From NCBI RefSeq assembly GCF_014333615.1, contig NZ_JACSCY010000011.1:62001-126000 (forward strand): a DNA stretch of 64,000 bases. Reading direction: 5' to 3'. The DNA comes from Hymenobacter citatus (GTDB lineage: Bacteria > Bacteroidota > Bacteroidia > Cytophagales > Hymenobacteraceae). The notes beneath the pieces are model-generated. The model saw nothing but the letters and a program-made list of their open reading frames with translations. It was not told the origin of the DNA and made no database searches. How positions within the stretch are numbered: the first letter of the stretch is position 1; every line of letters begins with the position of its first letter. Below, in pieces: positions 1-10,700 of this stretch. The position numbers and the translations under genes are program-made.

Positions 1-314
1 TGGTTGCTACGCTTACGAATACGGTGACCGCGACCTTGAGGGGCTGGGCGTAGACGCTTCAACTGGCGACCTTCGTCAACGAAAATTGTCTTGATGTAAA
101 GATTAGCATCTTCGATACGCTCATCTTCGTTTTGCTGCTGCCAATTAGCCAGAGCTGACAAAAGCAGCTTCTCAATTTTAGCGGCGCCCGAGTTGGCTTC
201 GAATTTCAGCAGGCCTAAGGCACGAGTCACTTTCTGACCACGAACCATGTCGGCTACCAAGCGCATTTTGCGCGGCGAGGTAGGCACATTGCGGAGTTTA
301 GCTACTGCTTCCAT
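1..314 (-). CDS. rplV: 50S ribosomal protein L22 (3' part missing at left edge)
   Basis: Large-subunit protein that binds 23S rRNA and lines the exit tunnel. The frame opens with an ATG at 314 and reads [20 protein letters not shown], then [10 protein letters not shown] and ALGLLKF, all typical of the L22 N-terminal half. It stays open to base 1, so about 104 codons are present and the C-terminal end lies outside the window. The start is one base from the rpsS stop at 316, as expected in the S10 operon. The last visible residues, [10 protein letters not shown], match the conserved basic stretch near the L22 C-terminus. Confidence 0.95.
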   Translation of the reverse strand, partial: MEAVAKLRNVPTSPRKMRLVADMVRGQKVTRALGLLKFEANSGAAKIEKLLLSALANWQQQNEDERIEDANLYIKTIFVDEGRQLKRLRPAPQGRGHRIRKRSN

Positions 315-315
315 C

Positions 316-594
316 TTAGCGCTTGCCTTTATCTTTCTTGGCTACGTGGCCACGGAAGTTACGCGTAGGCGCAAACTCACCGAGCTTGTGACCGACCATG
401 TTTTCGGTCACGTATACCGGAATAAATTTATTGCCGTTGTGTACGGCGAAGGTGTGGCCAACGAAGTCCGGAGAAATCATCGAGCGGCGCGACCAAGTCT
501 TCACCACTGATTTCTTGCCGGCTTCATCCATTGCCGTTACTTTCTTCTCGAGCCGAAAGTCAATGTACGGCCCTTTTTTTAGCGAACGTGCCAT
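316..594 (-). CDS. rpsS: 30S ribosomal protein S19
   Basis: Small-subunit head protein that binds 16S rRNA with S13. The 92-residue product starts [12 protein letters not shown] and contains [22 protein letters not shown] and the [11 protein letters not shown] stretch, all family signatures. Length is normal. It lies 3 bp after rplB and 1 bp before rplV, so it is translated within the same S10-type operon. No oddity seen. Confidence 0.97.
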   Translation of the reverse strand: MARSLKKGPYIDFRLEKKVTAMDEAGKKSVVKTWSRRSMISPDFVGHTFAVHNGNKFIPVYVTENMVGHKLGEFAPTRNFRGHVAKKDKGKR

Positions 595-597
595 TGG

Positions 598-1425
598 TTA
601 TTTCTTGCCTTTACGGTTAACGATGAGCTGCTCGGAGTACTTGTTCTTATTACGGGTCTTCTGTCCTTTCGAGAAGATACCGTTGCGGCTGCGTGGGTGA
701 CCACCCGACGACTTGCCTTCGCCACCACCCATTGGGTGATCGACAGGGTTCATAGCTACACCACGAACGCGAGGACGGCGGCCCAACCAACGGTTACGAC
801 CAGCTTTGCCCAGGCGCACATTCATGTGGTCGCCGTTTGAAACAGTGCCTACCGTAGCCATGCAGGTAACCAGTACCATACGCATTTCACCAGAGGGCAA
901 TTTCAAAGTTGCGTACTTATCTTCGCGAGCTACAAGCTGTGCGTAAGTACCTGCCGAGCGCGCCATGGCAGCACCATTGCCAGGCATGAGTTCGATGTTG
1001 TGTACAATTGTACCTAGTGGCATCTCACGCAAAGGAAGCGTGTTACCCACTTCGGGTGCTACACCGGAGCCCGAAACAATCGTAGCACCTACCGTTAGAC
1101 CGGCGGGCGCAATGATATAGCGCTTTTCGCCGTCAGCATAGTTTACGAGTGCGATACGGGCAGTGCGGTTTGGATCGTATTCAATCGTCTTCACCGTGGC
1201 TGGAACACCAGCTTTATCACGCTTGAAGTCGATAACACGATACTTTGCTTTGTGTCCACCGCCAATGTAGCGGTTCGACATTTTGCCCGAATTGTTACGG
1301 CCACCAGAGTTTTTGAGGGGTGCCAACAGCGACTTCTCCGGCGTCGACGTCGTAATCTCGTCGAAAGCCGGGGCGATGCGGAAGCGCTGACCCGGTGATG
1401 TTGGTCTTAGTTTTTTGAGTGCCAT
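598..1425 (-). CDS. rplB: 50S ribosomal protein L2
   Basis: Core 23S rRNA-binding protein needed for subunit association and peptidyl transfer. The 275-residue protein starts [15 protein letters not shown]. It has the RNA-binding region [10 protein letters not shown] and the C-terminal signature [20 protein letters not shown], which holds the conserved His of the peptidyl-transferase region. It follows rplW by 30 bp and precedes rpsS by 3 bp. Length and domain order are ordinary. Confidence 0.97.
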   Translation of the reverse strand: MALKKLRPTSPGQRFRIAPAFDEITTSTPEKSLLAPLKNSGGRNNSGKMSNRYIGGGHKAKYRVIDFKRDKAGVPATVKTIEYDPNRTARIALVNYADGEKRYIIAPAGLTVGATIVSGSGVAPEVGNTLPLREMPLGTIVHNIELMPGNGAAMARSAGTYAQLVAREDKYATLKLPSGEMRMVLVTCMATVGTVSNGDHMNVRLGKAGRNRWLGRRPRVRGVAMNPVDHPMGGGEGKSSGGHPRSRNGIFSKGQKTRNKNKYSEQLIVNRKGKK

Positions 1426-1455
1426 TACTATAGCTGGTTTGCTCTATCAGAAGGC

Positions 1456-1743
1456 TTAGATACCGCTGTAGAAGTCGATTACGTCGCCTTCTTTCACGGT
1501 TACAATAGCCTTTTTGCCATGAGGGCGGCGGCCGCTTACAGCACCACCCTTCGTGAATTTCGATTTTACTTTACCATTCGTGCGGATGGTGCTAATGCCC
1601 GTAACCGTCACGCCGTAAAATTGCTCGACATCCTTTTTGATTTGAACCTTGTTAGCCGTACGAGTTACTTCAAACACGTACTGGCCTTTTTCGTTCAGGC
1701 TGGTAGCCTTTTCGGTTACAACCGGTTTTTTCAGCGTGCTCAT
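1456..1743 (-). CDS. rplW: 50S ribosomal protein L23
   Basis: L23 sits at the exit of the ribosomal tunnel and is the docking site for trigger factor and SRP. The 95-residue product has the family core KPVVTEKATSLNEKGQYVFEV and the basic RRPHGKKAIVTV stretch near the end. Its ATG overlaps the rplD stop codon by one base, which implies translational coupling. Length is normal for Bacteroidota. Confidence 0.95.
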   Translation of the reverse strand: MSTLKKPVVTEKATSLNEKGQYVFEVTRTANKVQIKKDVEQFYGVTVTGISTIRTNGKVKSKFTKGGAVSGRRPHGKKAIVTVKEGDVIDFYSGI

Positions 1744-2381
1744 TATTCAGCAGTGGTATAAAGTTGTTCTAAAGACTTCAGACCATCTTCTGACAACAGC
1801 AAGGTGTCAGTGTTCAGCAAGTCGTGCGTGTTCAACGCTACTGGAGTAGCTACGCTTACTTTCTGAATGTTGCGAGCCGACAGAACAACGTTCTTATCAA
1901 CTTCACCAGTTACTAGCAGGGTCTTCTTACCGTTGTTCAGCTTCAGACCGGCTAAGATGTTCGCGAAATCTTTTGTCTTTGGAGCCGACAGCGTGATGTT
2001 CTCTACCAGAGAAATTTTGCCATCTTTCGCCAGTGAGCTGAGAGCCGACAGACGAGCCAGACGTTTGGTTTTCTTGTTAAGCTTGAAGCCGTAGTCGCGG
2101 GGCTGTGGGCCGAAAACACGGCCACCACCGATAAATACAGGCGACTTCATGCTACCAGCGCGAGCACCGCCCGTACCTTTTTGCTTCTTCAGCTTTTTGG
2201 TCGTGCCGCTTACTTCGTTACGCTGCTTTGCTTTGTGCGTTCCCTGACGTTGGTTAGCCAAGTACTGCTTCACGTCGAGATACATGACGTGCTCATTCGG
2301 CTCAAGACCGAAAATAGCGTCCGACAGGGTCACTTTGCGACCAGTGTCTTCGCCTTTGATGTTATATACTGACAGTTCCAT
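1743..2381 (-). CDS. rplD: 50S ribosomal protein L4
   Basis: L4 binds 23S rRNA and its extended loop reaches the exit tunnel; in some bacteria it also autoregulates the S10 operon. The 212-residue product carries the loop sequence QKGTGGARAGSMKSP and FGPQPRDYGFKLNKK, both diagnostic. It lies 6 bp after rplC and overlaps rplW by one base. No leader resembling the E. coli L4 attenuator was recognised. Confidence 0.96.
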   Translation of the reverse strand: MELSVYNIKGEDTGRKVTLSDAIFGLEPNEHVMYLDVKQYLANQRQGTHKAKQRNEVSGTTKKLKKQKGTGGARAGSMKSPVFIGGGRVFGPQPRDYGFKLNKKTKRLARLSALSSLAKDGKISLVENITLSAPKTKDFANILAGLKLNNGKKTLLVTGEVDKNVVLSARNIQKVSVATPVALNTHDLLNTDTLLLSEDGLKSLEQLYTTAE

Positions 2382-2387
2382 CTCGCC

Positions 2388-3008
2388 TTATTTTTCCAGG
2401 ACCACGTAAGAATTCTTCGCGCCGGGAACCGAGCCGCTCACTACAATCAGGTTCTTATCAGCCACGATACGCATTACCTTCAGGTTCTGCACCTTCACGC
2501 GGTCATTACCCATGCGGCCACCCATGCGCATTCCTTTGAACACGCGAGAGGGCCAGGAGCAAGCACCGATAGAACCGGGGTGACGACCACGGTTGTGCTG
2601 GCCGTGCGTTTGACCACCTACACCGGCAAAGTTGTAGCGTTTCACAACGCCTTGGAAACCTTTACCTTTTGAGGTACCCACTACGTCTACGAACTCGCCT
2701 TCTTCGAACAGATCAGCTTTCAATTCGCTGCCAGCCGAATAGCTAGTTACGTCATCAACGCGAAACTCAACGAGCTTCTTCTTAGGGGTGGTACCGGCTT
2801 TGGCGAAGTGGCCAGCCAGCGCTTTTGTGGTATTTTTCGCTTTTTTCTCGCCGTAGCCGAGTTGAACAGCGGTATAACCGTCGTTCTCGAGCGTTTTCAC
2901 CTGCGTCACTACGCACGGACCCGCCTCAATGAGGGTACAGGGAACATTCTTCCCGTCCGGAGTGAAGAGGCTTGTCATACCGATTTTTTTACCGATGATG
3001 CCAGGCAT
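2388..3008 (-). CDS. rplC: 50S ribosomal protein L3
   Basis: L3 is an early-assembly 23S rRNA binder near the peptidyl-transferase centre. The 206-residue protein starts [15 protein letters not shown] and contains the signature [12 protein letters not shown] followed by [18 protein letters not shown] and [11 protein letters not shown]. It is the first gene after a 313-bp gap and a strong terminator that close the rpsJ unit, so it probably heads its own transcript (rplC-rplD-rplW-rplB-rpsS-rplV and on). Confidence 0.96.
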   Translation of the reverse strand: MPGIIGKKIGMTSLFTPDGKNVPCTLIEAGPCVVTQVKTLENDGYTAVQLGYGEKKAKNTTKALAGHFAKAGTTPKKKLVEFRVDDVTSYSAGSELKADLFEEGEFVDVVGTSKGKGFQGVVKRYNFAGVGGQTHGQHNRGRHPGSIGACSWPSRVFKGMRMGGRMGNDRVKVQNLKVMRIVADKNLIVVSGSVPGAKNSYVVLEK

Positions 3009-3073
3009 TCTATTAGATGTTTATGAAAAAGACACAGTGAAAACGCCCAGATAGCGTTTTCGTAATGGGAGTG

Positions 3074-3081
3074 CAAAGCTA
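3074..3081 (-). promoter_or_regulatory. Candidate -7 element upstream of rplC
   Basis: On the minus strand the sequence is TAGCTTTG, which fits the Bacteroidota -7 consensus TAnnTTTG. It is about 65 bp upstream of the rplC start and downstream of the rpsJ terminator, where a new promoter is needed. No clear TTG lies 19-20 bp upstream, so the call rests on the -7 box and the position. I see no gene in the rest of 3009-3321. Confidence 0.4.
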
Positions 3082-3250
3082 GGCAAAGTTTTTATAAGAA
3101 GCCAGCGTCATTCTAAAATATTTTCATGCTGTGGCTTTCAGTTTATCTCTAACAATCAAATACTTTACTGCTGCTAAGACAACATCATTATCCTTCTGAG
3201 CGTGCTTTATCTTGCTTACAGTGCAGACCCTTTTTAAGCAGAATTCTATA

Positions 3251-3290
3251 CAAAAAATCGCCCTATCAACTGGGATAGTTGATAGGGCGA
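3251..3290 (-). terminator. Intrinsic terminator after rpsJ
   Basis: A perfect 13-bp stem (3258-3270 with 3278-3290, arms TCGCCCTATCAAC and its complement) with a 7-nt loop. On the minus strand it is followed directly by TTTTTTG. It lies about 31 bp past the rpsJ stop and separates the str unit (rpsL-rpsG-fusA-rpsJ) from rplC. Confidence 0.88.
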
Positions 3291-3321
3291 CTCTTCCTAA
3301 TTAGTCGGAGAAATTAAATCC

Positions 3322-3627
3322 TCAGACTTTAATTTCAACGTCAACACCGCTAGGCAGCTCCAGCTTCATGAGAGCATCTACTGTTTTCGACGAAGTCGAG
3401 TAGATATCTACAAGACGTTTGTAGGTGCAAAGTTGGAACTGCTCACGCGACTTCTTGTTCACGTGGGGCGAACGAAGTACGGTGAACTTCTCTTTGTTAG
3501 TGGGCAGTGGGATGGGGCCGCTAACAACAGCGCCCGTAGCCTTCACCGCCTTCACAATCTTCTCCGACGACTTATCCACCAAGTTGTGGTCGTAGGATTT
3601 GAGTTTGATGCGAATTTTCTGGTTCAT
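3322..3627 (-). CDS. rpsJ: 30S ribosomal protein S10 (NusE)
   Basis: Small-subunit head protein that also acts as NusE in antitermination with NusB. The 101-residue product starts [18 protein letters not shown] and contains [21 protein letters not shown], the family signature with the NusB-contacting loop. It lies 21 bp after fusA. The terminator directly downstream makes it the last gene of the str unit; in most bacteria it heads the S10 operon. Confidence 0.97.
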   Translation of the reverse strand: MNQKIRIKLKSYDHNLVDKSSEKIVKAVKATGAVVSGPIPLPTNKEKFTVLRSPHVNKKSREQFQLCTYKRLVDIYSTSSKTVDALMKLELPSGVDVEIKV

Positions 3628-3648
3628 TTCTATAATGTGAAAGCGGAT

Positions 3649-5790
3649 TTAGCGAATGGCGTTACCTTTTTGCTTGGCGATGATGCCATCAGCCAAGTTG
3701 GTAGGCACCTGGTCATAGTGCGAGAAAGTCAGCGAAGCTGAAGCACGACCCGACGTGATAGTACGCAATGATGTTACGTAACCGAAAAGCTCTGATAGAG
3801 GCACATCGGCTTTCACCACGTTGGCACCACCTTTTGTGTCCATGCCTTTCATGATACCACGACGACGGTTCAGGTCACCTGTTACGGAACCGGTGTACTC
3901 GTCTGGTGTTACTACCTCTACTGCCATGATGGGCTCAAGCAGTTTAGGGCCAGCCTGACGAGCTGCTTCACGGAAACCACCGCGGGCAGCTAGTTCAAAC
4001 GACAAGGCATCGGAGTCAACATCGTGGTACGAACCGAAGAACAGACGCACTTTCATGTTGTCGAGCGGGAAGCCAGCTAATGGGCCGTTCTTCATTGCTT
4101 CCTCAAAGCCCTTCTGTACCGGTGCGATGAATTCGCGGGGGATTACACCACCCGTAATATCATTCACAAACTCCAGACCTGGTTTCTCCGGATCAGTCTC
4201 TTTCGGGCCAAGTTCAAATACGATGTCGCCAAATTTACCACGACCACCCGTCTGCTTCTTGTACGTTTCGCGGTGCTCTACTTTTTTGGTCAGAACCTCT
4301 TTGTAAGCAACCTGCGGAGCACCTTGGTTGATTTCAACCTTGAACTCACGACGCATGCGGTCGATGATAATCTCAAGGTGAAGTTCACCCATACCACGCA
4401 ATACCGTCTGACCAGTTTCCTGGTCGGTCTGTACCGATAGGGTAGGATCTTCTTCTACGAGCTTGGCAATGGCCATACCCATTTTGTCTACGTCAGCTTG
4501 CGTCTTCGGCTCGATGGCGTAACCAATTACAGGCTCAGGGAACGACATTGACTCCAGCACCAGAGGCTTGCCTTCAGCAGTCAGCGTGTCACCTGTTTTG
4601 ATGTCTTTGAAACCTACACCAGCTGCAATGTCACCCGCTTGAATCTTCTCAATTGGGTTTTGCTTGTTGGAGTGCATCTGCATCAAACGCGAGATACGCT
4701 CTTTCTTCTGCGTGCGGTTGTTGAACACATACGAACCAGCATCAAGCTGGCCACTGTAGCAACGGAAGAAGCACAAACGACCTACGAATGGGTCGGTAGC
4801 AATTTTGAACGCCAGCGCAGTGAAAGGCTCATCGTTGTCGGGGTGACGCTCTACCTCTTCACCGGTATCAGGGTTGGTACCAATAACAGCAGGCATATCA
4901 AGAGGCGAAGGCAGGTAAGCCATAACGGCATCCAGCATAGCCTGCACACCTTTGTTTTTGAATGCTGAGCCGCACATTACGGGCGAGAACTTCATGTCGA
5001 TAACCGCTTTGCGGATTACGTCCATCATTTCCTCACGCGTGATGCTGTCTGGGTCGTCGAAGAATTTCTCCATCAACGTGTCATCGTATTCAGCAACGCT
5101 TTCTACGAGTTTCTCACGCCACTCCGCAACCGTATCCACGAGGTCTTCGGGGACCGGCACCTCTTTGTAGGTTTTGCCTTGAGTAGCATCATCCCACACA
5201 ATGGCTTTACCAGTCAGCAGGTCAACTACACCTTTGAATGTGTCCTCAGCACCGATTGGAATCTGCAACGGTACAGGTGTAGCACCGAGCTTCTCCTTAA
5301 TCTCGTTGACAGCTTTGAAGAAGTCAGCGCCGGCACGGTCCATCTTGTTGACGAAGCAGATACGTGGCACTTTGTATTTGTCAGCCTGACGCCATACAGT
5401 CTCAGACTGAGGCTCAACACCAGACACGGCGCAGAACAGTGCCACAGCACCGTCCAGCACGCGCAACGAGCGCTCTACCTCTACCGTAAAGTCAACGTGA
5501 CCGGGGGTATCAATGAGGTTGATTTTGTATTGCTTGGTATCAGGAGTTGGGTCGCCCTGTACGGTAGGATAGTTCCAGAACGTAGTGGTAGCGGCCGAGG
5601 TAATGGTAATACCACGCTCCTGCTCCTGCTCCATCCAGTCCATCGTGGCAGCACCTTCGTGCACTTCCCCGATTTTGTGGGTTTTGCCGGTGTAGTAGAG
5701 AATGCGCTCCGAAGTCGTGGTCTTACCGGCGTCGATGTGCGCCATAATCCCGATGTTCCGGAGGTATTGCAGGTCTTTATTAACAGCCAT
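3649..5790 (-). CDS. fusA: Translation elongation factor G
   Basis: GTPase that drives translocation of tRNA and mRNA on the ribosome. The 713-residue protein has the P-loop AHIDAGKTT (about 17-25), the switch region [16 protein letters not shown] (94-98) and NKMD (148-151), followed by the EF-G domains II-V, including [10 protein letters not shown] and [17 protein letters not shown] near the end. Length is normal for EF-G1. It follows rpsG after a 99-bp gap holding a long inverted repeat and precedes rpsJ by 21 bp. The start [20 protein letters not shown] is canonical. Confidence 0.98.
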   Translation of the reverse strand: MAVNKDLQYLRNIGIMAHIDAGKTTTSERILYYTGKTHKIGEVHEGAATMDWMEQEQERGITITSAATTTFWNYPTVQGDPTPDTKQYKINLIDTPGHVDFTVEVERSLRVLDGAVALFCAVSGVEPQSETVWRQADKYKVPRICFVNKMDRAGADFFKAVNEIKEKLGATPVPLQIPIGAEDTFKGVVDLLTGKAIVWDDATQGKTYKEVPVPEDLVDTVAEWREKLVESVAEYDDTLMEKFFDDPDSITREEMMDVIRKAVIDMKFSPVMCGSAFKNKGVQAMLDAVMAYLPSPLDMPAVIGTNPDTGEEVERHPDNDEPFTALAFKIATDPFVGRLCFFRCYSGQLDAGSYVFNNRTQKKERISRLMQMHSNKQNPIEKIQAGDIAAGVGFKDIKTGDTLTAEGKPLVLESMSFPEPVIGYAIEPKTQADVDKMGMAIAKLVEEDPTLSVQTDQETGQTVLRGMGELHLEIIIDRMRREFKVEINQGAPQVAYKEVLTKKVEHRETYKKQTGGRGKFGDIVFELGPKETDPEKPGLEFVNDITGGVIPREFIAPVQKGFEEAMKNGPLAGFPLDNMKVRLFFGSYHDVDSDALSFELAARGGFREAARQAGPKLLEPIMAVEVVTPDEYTGSVTGDLNRRRGIMKGMDTKGGANVVKADVPLSELFGYVTSLRTITSGRASASLTFSHYDQVPTNLADGIIAKQKGNAIR

Positions 5791-5808
5791 TGCTTTATTA
5801 AGTGTTAT

Positions 5809-5882
5809 TTAAGGGCTTAGGGTCTTGGGCACCTAGTAAGCTTCAAAGAGAAAACTAAGTTCCTAAGACCCTAAGTCCTTAA
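5809..5882 (-). repeat. Long intercistronic inverted repeat between rpsG and fusA
   Basis: The arms 5809-5829 and 5862-5882 pair over 21 positions with only two or three wobble or mismatch positions (core TTAGGGTCTT with AAGACCCTAA). The loop is about 32 nt. There is no U-run, so it looks like an mRNA processing or stability hairpin, not an intrinsic terminator. It fills most of the 99-bp gap between the two genes. Confidence 0.65.
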
Positions 5883-5889
5883 CAACGAT

Positions 5890-6357
5890 TTAGAATCGGA
5901 AGTGCGAGAAGGCTTTGTTGGCTTCAGCCATGCGGTGGGTGTCGTCTTTTTTCTTAACGGCAGCACCTTCACCTTTGGCGGCAGCAATAATTTCGCCAGC
6001 CAGCTTGTCTTTCATGGTTTTCTCACCACGACGACGAGCATATTGGATCAACCATTTCGAGCCAACAGCAATACGACGGTCAGCACGAACTTCGATCGGC
6101 ACCTGGAAGGTAGCACCACCTACGCGGCGGCTCTTCACTTCTACAGTTGGCATCACGTTGTTCAGGGCTTTGCGCCACATTTCCAAGCCACTCTCTTTGG
6201 TGCGTTGCTCCACTAGGTCGCAAGCATCATAGAAAATAGTGTAGGCTAGGTTTTTCTTCCCGTCGTACATCATGTAGTTGACGAAACGGGTTACCAGCGT
6301 CTCCTTGTATTTGGGGTCGGGCAGGAGAATGCGCTTCTTCGGTTTTGACTTTCTCAT
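5890..6357 (-). CDS. rpsG: 30S ribosomal protein S7
   Basis: Primary 16S rRNA-binding protein that nucleates the head of the 30S subunit. The 155-residue product has the signature region [21 protein letters not shown] and ends [13 protein letters not shown], both typical. It lies between rpsL and fusA in the str operon, with inverted repeats in both flanking gaps. In E. coli S7 represses this operon by binding the rpsL-rpsG gap; whether the hairpin here does this is not known. Confidence 0.97.
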   Translation of the reverse strand: MRKSKPKKRILLPDPKYKETLVTRFVNYMMYDGKKNLAYTIFYDACDLVEQRTKESGLEMWRKALNNVMPTVEVKSRRVGGATFQVPIEVRADRRIAVGSKWLIQYARRRGEKTMKDKLAGEIIAAAKGEGAAVKKKDDTHRMAEANKAFSHFRF

Positions 6358-6380
6358 TGTCGGTTATATTGTAGCTGCTC

Positions 6381-6430
6381 GTTGTCAGTCATTAGTTGTT
6401 AGCAAAGCAGAGCCTCTAACAACTGACAAC
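6381..6430 (-). repeat. Inverted repeat between rpsL and rpsG
   Basis: GTTGTTAG (6395-6402) pairs perfectly with CTAACAAC (6416-6423), and the outer GTTGTCA (6381-6387) pairs with TGACAAC (6424-6430). It occupies the 94-bp rpsL-rpsG gap, where S7 autoregulation acts in E. coli. The local sequence is simple and repetitive (CAACTGACAACT-like), so chance self-complementarity is possible. Confidence 0.5.
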
Positions 6431-6451
6431 TATCAACTGCCAACTAACTAT

Positions 6452-6880
<429 letters not shown>

Positions 6881-6929
6881 CTACGGAATGGTTTGTCCAG
6901 GAGGGTCTTCTCCCAAAAAATTAGGCTTG

Positions 6930-6961
6930 CAAAGGTAGAGAAAGTGTTTTGAAATAGCAAA
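6930..6961 (-). promoter_or_regulatory. Promoter of the rpsL-rpsG-fusA-rpsJ unit
   Basis: On the minus strand TTTG (6958-6961) is followed after 20 bp by TACCTTTG (6930-6937), a full match to the Bacteroidota housekeeping promoter. It lies about 50 bp upstream of the rpsL start. The rest of 6962-7111 shows no gene. Confidence 0.8.
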
Positions 6962-7111
6962 CAGGTTGAAATAGTTTGTCTTAGAGAAATTACGAGAATA
7001 TCCCTTTATAACCTTTCGCTCTTTCTCAACCCCTACCCTACTACACGGAAAGCAGCATTACAAATTCCGCTCAACAAAGAATTTGCTTTCAACTGCGTGG
7101 TTGCTCGCTAA

Positions 7112-7441
7112 CTATGCTTCCCCCATTGTCCCTCCGAAATTCATCGGAAAGCTTGGCATCTCAGGTTGCGAGTTAATAGGGCCAAATGTCTGCTCGAAGC
7201 GCTCCACGTTATCGGCCAGTGCGGCAAGCAAACGCTTGGCATGCTCTGGCGTAATGACAATACGAGCTTTCACTTTGGCTTTGGGTAAGCCAGGCATCAA
7301 CCGAATGAAGTCAATTACGAACTCGCTACTGCTGTGCGCAATCATTGCTAGGTTGGCATATTGCCCTTCAGCAATATCTTCCGGTAGCTCTATGTTGATG
7401 GCGTTGGGGTCTTGGGGCTGGTGGTCGTTATTTGCGTCCAT
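7112..7441 (-). CDS. DUF3467 domain protein
   Basis: Small acidic protein of 109 residues. It matches the DUF3467 pattern: an N-terminal acidic stretch (INIELPEDIAEGQYANLAMI), then EFVIDFIRLMPGLPKAKVKARIVITPEHAKRLL and a C-terminal FGPI element. The family is widespread in Bacteroidota and is usually found next to rpoC, as here. Its biochemical role is unknown to me. The start overlaps the end of the preceding small membrane gene by 14 bp, suggesting coupled translation. No signal peptide or membrane segment. Confidence 0.85.
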   Translation of the reverse strand: MDANNDHQPQDPNAINIELPEDIAEGQYANLAMIAHSSSEFVIDFIRLMPGLPKAKVKARIVITPEHAKRLLAALADNVERFEQTFGPINSQPEMPSFPMNFGGTMGEA

Positions 7442-7709
7442 CTACATTATGTTTCTTTGGTGTGTACATTTTATAACTATAAATAGCGCTGCATGTAGCT
7501 ACTAGAAAGAGAACAGCGACACTAATGATAATTCTAATGTCTGACGGATGCTGAGGCAGTAATAGCTCATCCAACTTTCGTAACCAAGGCAAACGAGTTA
7601 GTATAGATAAGAGCTTGTTTAAGCATCCCAGCAAATACAGTAAACCTGTAATACACAGAATAAATCTAACTATCTCAGGTAGGTTGTTCCATTTAGCCTG
7701 AATATTCAT
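7428..7709 (-). CDS. Small two-helix membrane protein, unknown function
   Basis: A 93-residue product with two hydrophobic segments, about residues 14-37 (IVRFILCITGLLYLLGCL) and 57-82 (DIRIIISVAVLFLVATCSAI), separated by a short charged loop. I do not recognise the family. It lies between the rpoC terminator and the DUF3467 gene, overlapping the latter by 14 bp. Base composition is AT-richer than its neighbours, which may indicate a recent arrival. It could be a spurious frame, but the overlap and clean membrane topology favour a gene. Confidence 0.55.
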   Translation of the reverse strand: MNIQAKWNNLPEIVRFILCITGLLYLLGCLNKLLSILTRLPWLRKLDELLLPQHPSDIRIIISVAVLFLVATCSAIYSYKMYTPKKHNVDGRK

Positions 7710-7720
7710 AAGTACAAAGA

Positions 7721-7757
7721 AAACAAAACGGCCGGTCGGATTACTCCAACCGGCCGT
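7721..7757 (-). terminator. Intrinsic terminator after rpoC
   Basis: A 9-bp GC-rich stem (ACGGCCGGT at 7728-7736 with ACCGGCCGT at 7749-7757) and a 12-nt loop, followed on the minus strand by TTTTGTTTTC. It lies 22 bp past the rpoC stop. Confidence 0.85.
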
Positions 7758-7779
7758 CTCTTATTAATCTTTTATCGGA

Positions 7780-10700
7780 CTATTCCGATACCGACTCACG
7801 CTTGGCGCGTGAAGTCCGCTTAGGAGCTACGACTTCTTCGGTTGCCCGGGCATTCTGCAATGCTTCGAGTTCCTCTTTCGAGCCTACTACCTGACGCGTG
7901 TATTCGCGCAAGCCAGTACCGGCCGGGATGAGGTGACCTACGATTACGTTCTCTTTCAGGCCCAACAGTTCGTCGGCCTTGCCACGGATGGCAGCTTCCG
8001 ACAGCACCTTGGTCGTTTCCTGGAACGAAGCGGCCGAGATGAACGACTGCGTACCCAACGATGCCTGCGTAATACCTTGGAGGGTAGGACGCGATACGGC
8101 GGGCTGAGCTTCCCGCACTTCCACCAGTTTCAGATCCCGACGACGGAGCGACGAGTTTTCATCGCGCAGCTTACGAGCCGATACAATCTGGCCGGGGCGC
8201 AGGTTGGTCGAGTCACCGGCTTCCGTTACCACCTTCATGTCGATGATGGTATCGTTTTCTTCCATGAAGATCACCTTGTCGATAACCTGGTGCTCCAGGA
8301 AGCTCGTATCGCCGGCGTCGAGAATCACAACTTTCTGCATCATCTGGCGCACTACCACCTCAATGTGCTTATCGTTGATTTTCACACCCTGCAAGCGGTA
8401 CACTTCCTGAATCTCGTTCACGAGGTATTCCTGCACGGCGCCCGGACCCTGAATGCTCAGGATATCGTTCGGCGTGATGGCACCATCGGAAAGTGGCATA
8501 CCGGCCCGGATGAAGTCGTTGTCTTGCACTAGGATGTGCTTCGACAGCGGCACCATGTATTTCTTCTTCACACCGTCTTTCGACTCGACGAAGATTTCAC
8601 GGTTACCACGCTTCACGGTACCATAGCTTACTACACCGTCGATTTCCGACACAACGGCCGGGTTCGAGGGGTTACGCGCTTCGAACAGTTCCGTAACGCG
8701 GGGCAGACCACCGGTGATGTCGCGGGTCTTACCCACGGCACGTGGAATCTTGGCCAAGATGTAACCAGCCTTGATTTTCTGACCATTCTCCACGTTTAAG
8801 TGAGAGCCTACCGGTACGCTGTAGCCTTTTTGAGACTCTTCAGCGTCCTTCTTGCTCGACTTCACGATGATGGACGGGTTCTGCGTCTTGTCGCGCGATT
8901 CGATAATTACCTTCTCACGGTGACCAGTCTGCTCGTCCGATTCCTCACGGTAGGTTACGCCTTCCGTAATCGAATCGTACTGAATCGTACCGTCGAACTC
9001 CGCCAGGATAACCGCGTTGTACGGGTCCCAGTTGTTGAGTTCCTGACCTTTTTCCACTTGCTGACCTTCGTCAACGAGCAGGAAAGAGCCATACGGAATG
9101 TGGTGCGAGATGTACACTTTGCCAGTACCTGGCTCCACGATACGAATCTCACCCGAACGACCCATTACAACCTTCACCGATTCGCCCTCGGCATTGGTAG
9201 TATCTACTGTCCGTACGTCTTCAAACTCGATGACGCCGTTGAACTTAGCACGCGTGCTGGCTTCTACCGCAATGTTAGAAGCAGTACCACCTACGTGGAA
9301 AGTACGCAGCGTGAGCTGAGTGCCGGGCTCACCGATGGACTGCGCAGCAATAACACCTACTGCCTCGCCTTTCTGGACCATACGGCCCGACGACAAGTTA
9401 CGGCCGTAGCACTTGGCACAGATACCGCGCTTCGATTCGCAGGTCAGTACCGAACGGATTTCCACCGATTCGATGCTGGTCTGATCAATACGACGCGTTA
9501 CCTCTTCGGTGATTTCGTCGCCGGCCGTCAGGATTACTTCGTCGGTCAGCGGATCGATGATGTCGTGTACTGCAACCCGACCCAGGATACGCTCGGCCAA
9601 CGATTCTACGATGTCCTCGTTATCCTTCAGTGCGAAGGTCTCGATGCCACGCAGTGTGCCGCAGTCTACCTCGTTCACAATAACATCCTGCGACACGTCT
9701 ACCAGACGACGCGTCAAGTAGCCGGCGTCGGCCGTTTTCAGTGCCGTGTCGGCCAGACCTTTACGGGCACCGTGGGTAGAGATGAAGTACTCGATTACGT
9801 CCAGACCTTCTTTGAAGTTAGACAGAATCGGGTTTTCGATAATCTCCCCTACCGAACCTTGCAACGACTTCTGCGGCTTGGCCATCAGACCCCGCATACC
9901 GCCGAGCTGGCGAATCTGCTCGCGTGAACCACGGGCGCCGGAGTGCATCATCATGTAAATCGAGTTGAAGCCCTGGTTCTCCTTTTCGAGGCGACCCATG
10001 AGGGTTTCGGTGATTTGGTTGTTGATGCGCGTCCAGATGTCAATAACTTGGTTGTAACGTTCATTGTCCGTAATCAGACCCATCTGGTAGTTCTGGGTTA
10101 CGGCTTTCACGTCGTTCTGAGCTTGCAAAATCAACTCGTCCTTCTCCTGCGGAATCTGGATATCACCCAGACCCATCGACAGACCACCTTTGTAAGCTGA
10201 CTGGAAGCCCAGCGTCTTGATGTCGTCGAGGAACTGTGCGGTGCGGGCCATACCGGTCCGCTTGAACACCAGCGAAATGATCTGCTGAAGTTTCTTTTTG
10301 GTCAGCAGTTCGTCTACGAATCCCACCTCCTCAGGTACGAGTTGGTTAAATAGCACACGACCAGCAACGGTTTCGATGATTTTGGTAACGAGGTTGTCGT
10401 CTTCATCTCGAACCTTCGTGCGTACCTTAATATAAGCGTGCTTCGAAAGTTGTTTCTCGTTGATGGCAATTACTACCTCTTCATCCGAGTAGAACATCCG
10501 GCCTTCTCCTTGGATCTTCTCGTCGTCGGTCGAGCGCTTGCCTTTGGTCACATAGTATAGACCCAGAACCATATCCTGCGACGGTACCGCGATGGGTGCG
10601 CCGTTGGCTGGGTTCAGGATGTTGTGCGAAGCCAGCATGAGCATAGAGGCTTCCAAGATAGCAGCAGGTCCCAGGGGAACGTGCACAGCCATCTGGTCAC

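Noticed and set aside
3649-5790. Several long open frames antisense to fusA, rpoB, rpoC and tuf
   Set aside because: They are shadows of conserved genes with no recognisable domains, caused by codon bias.
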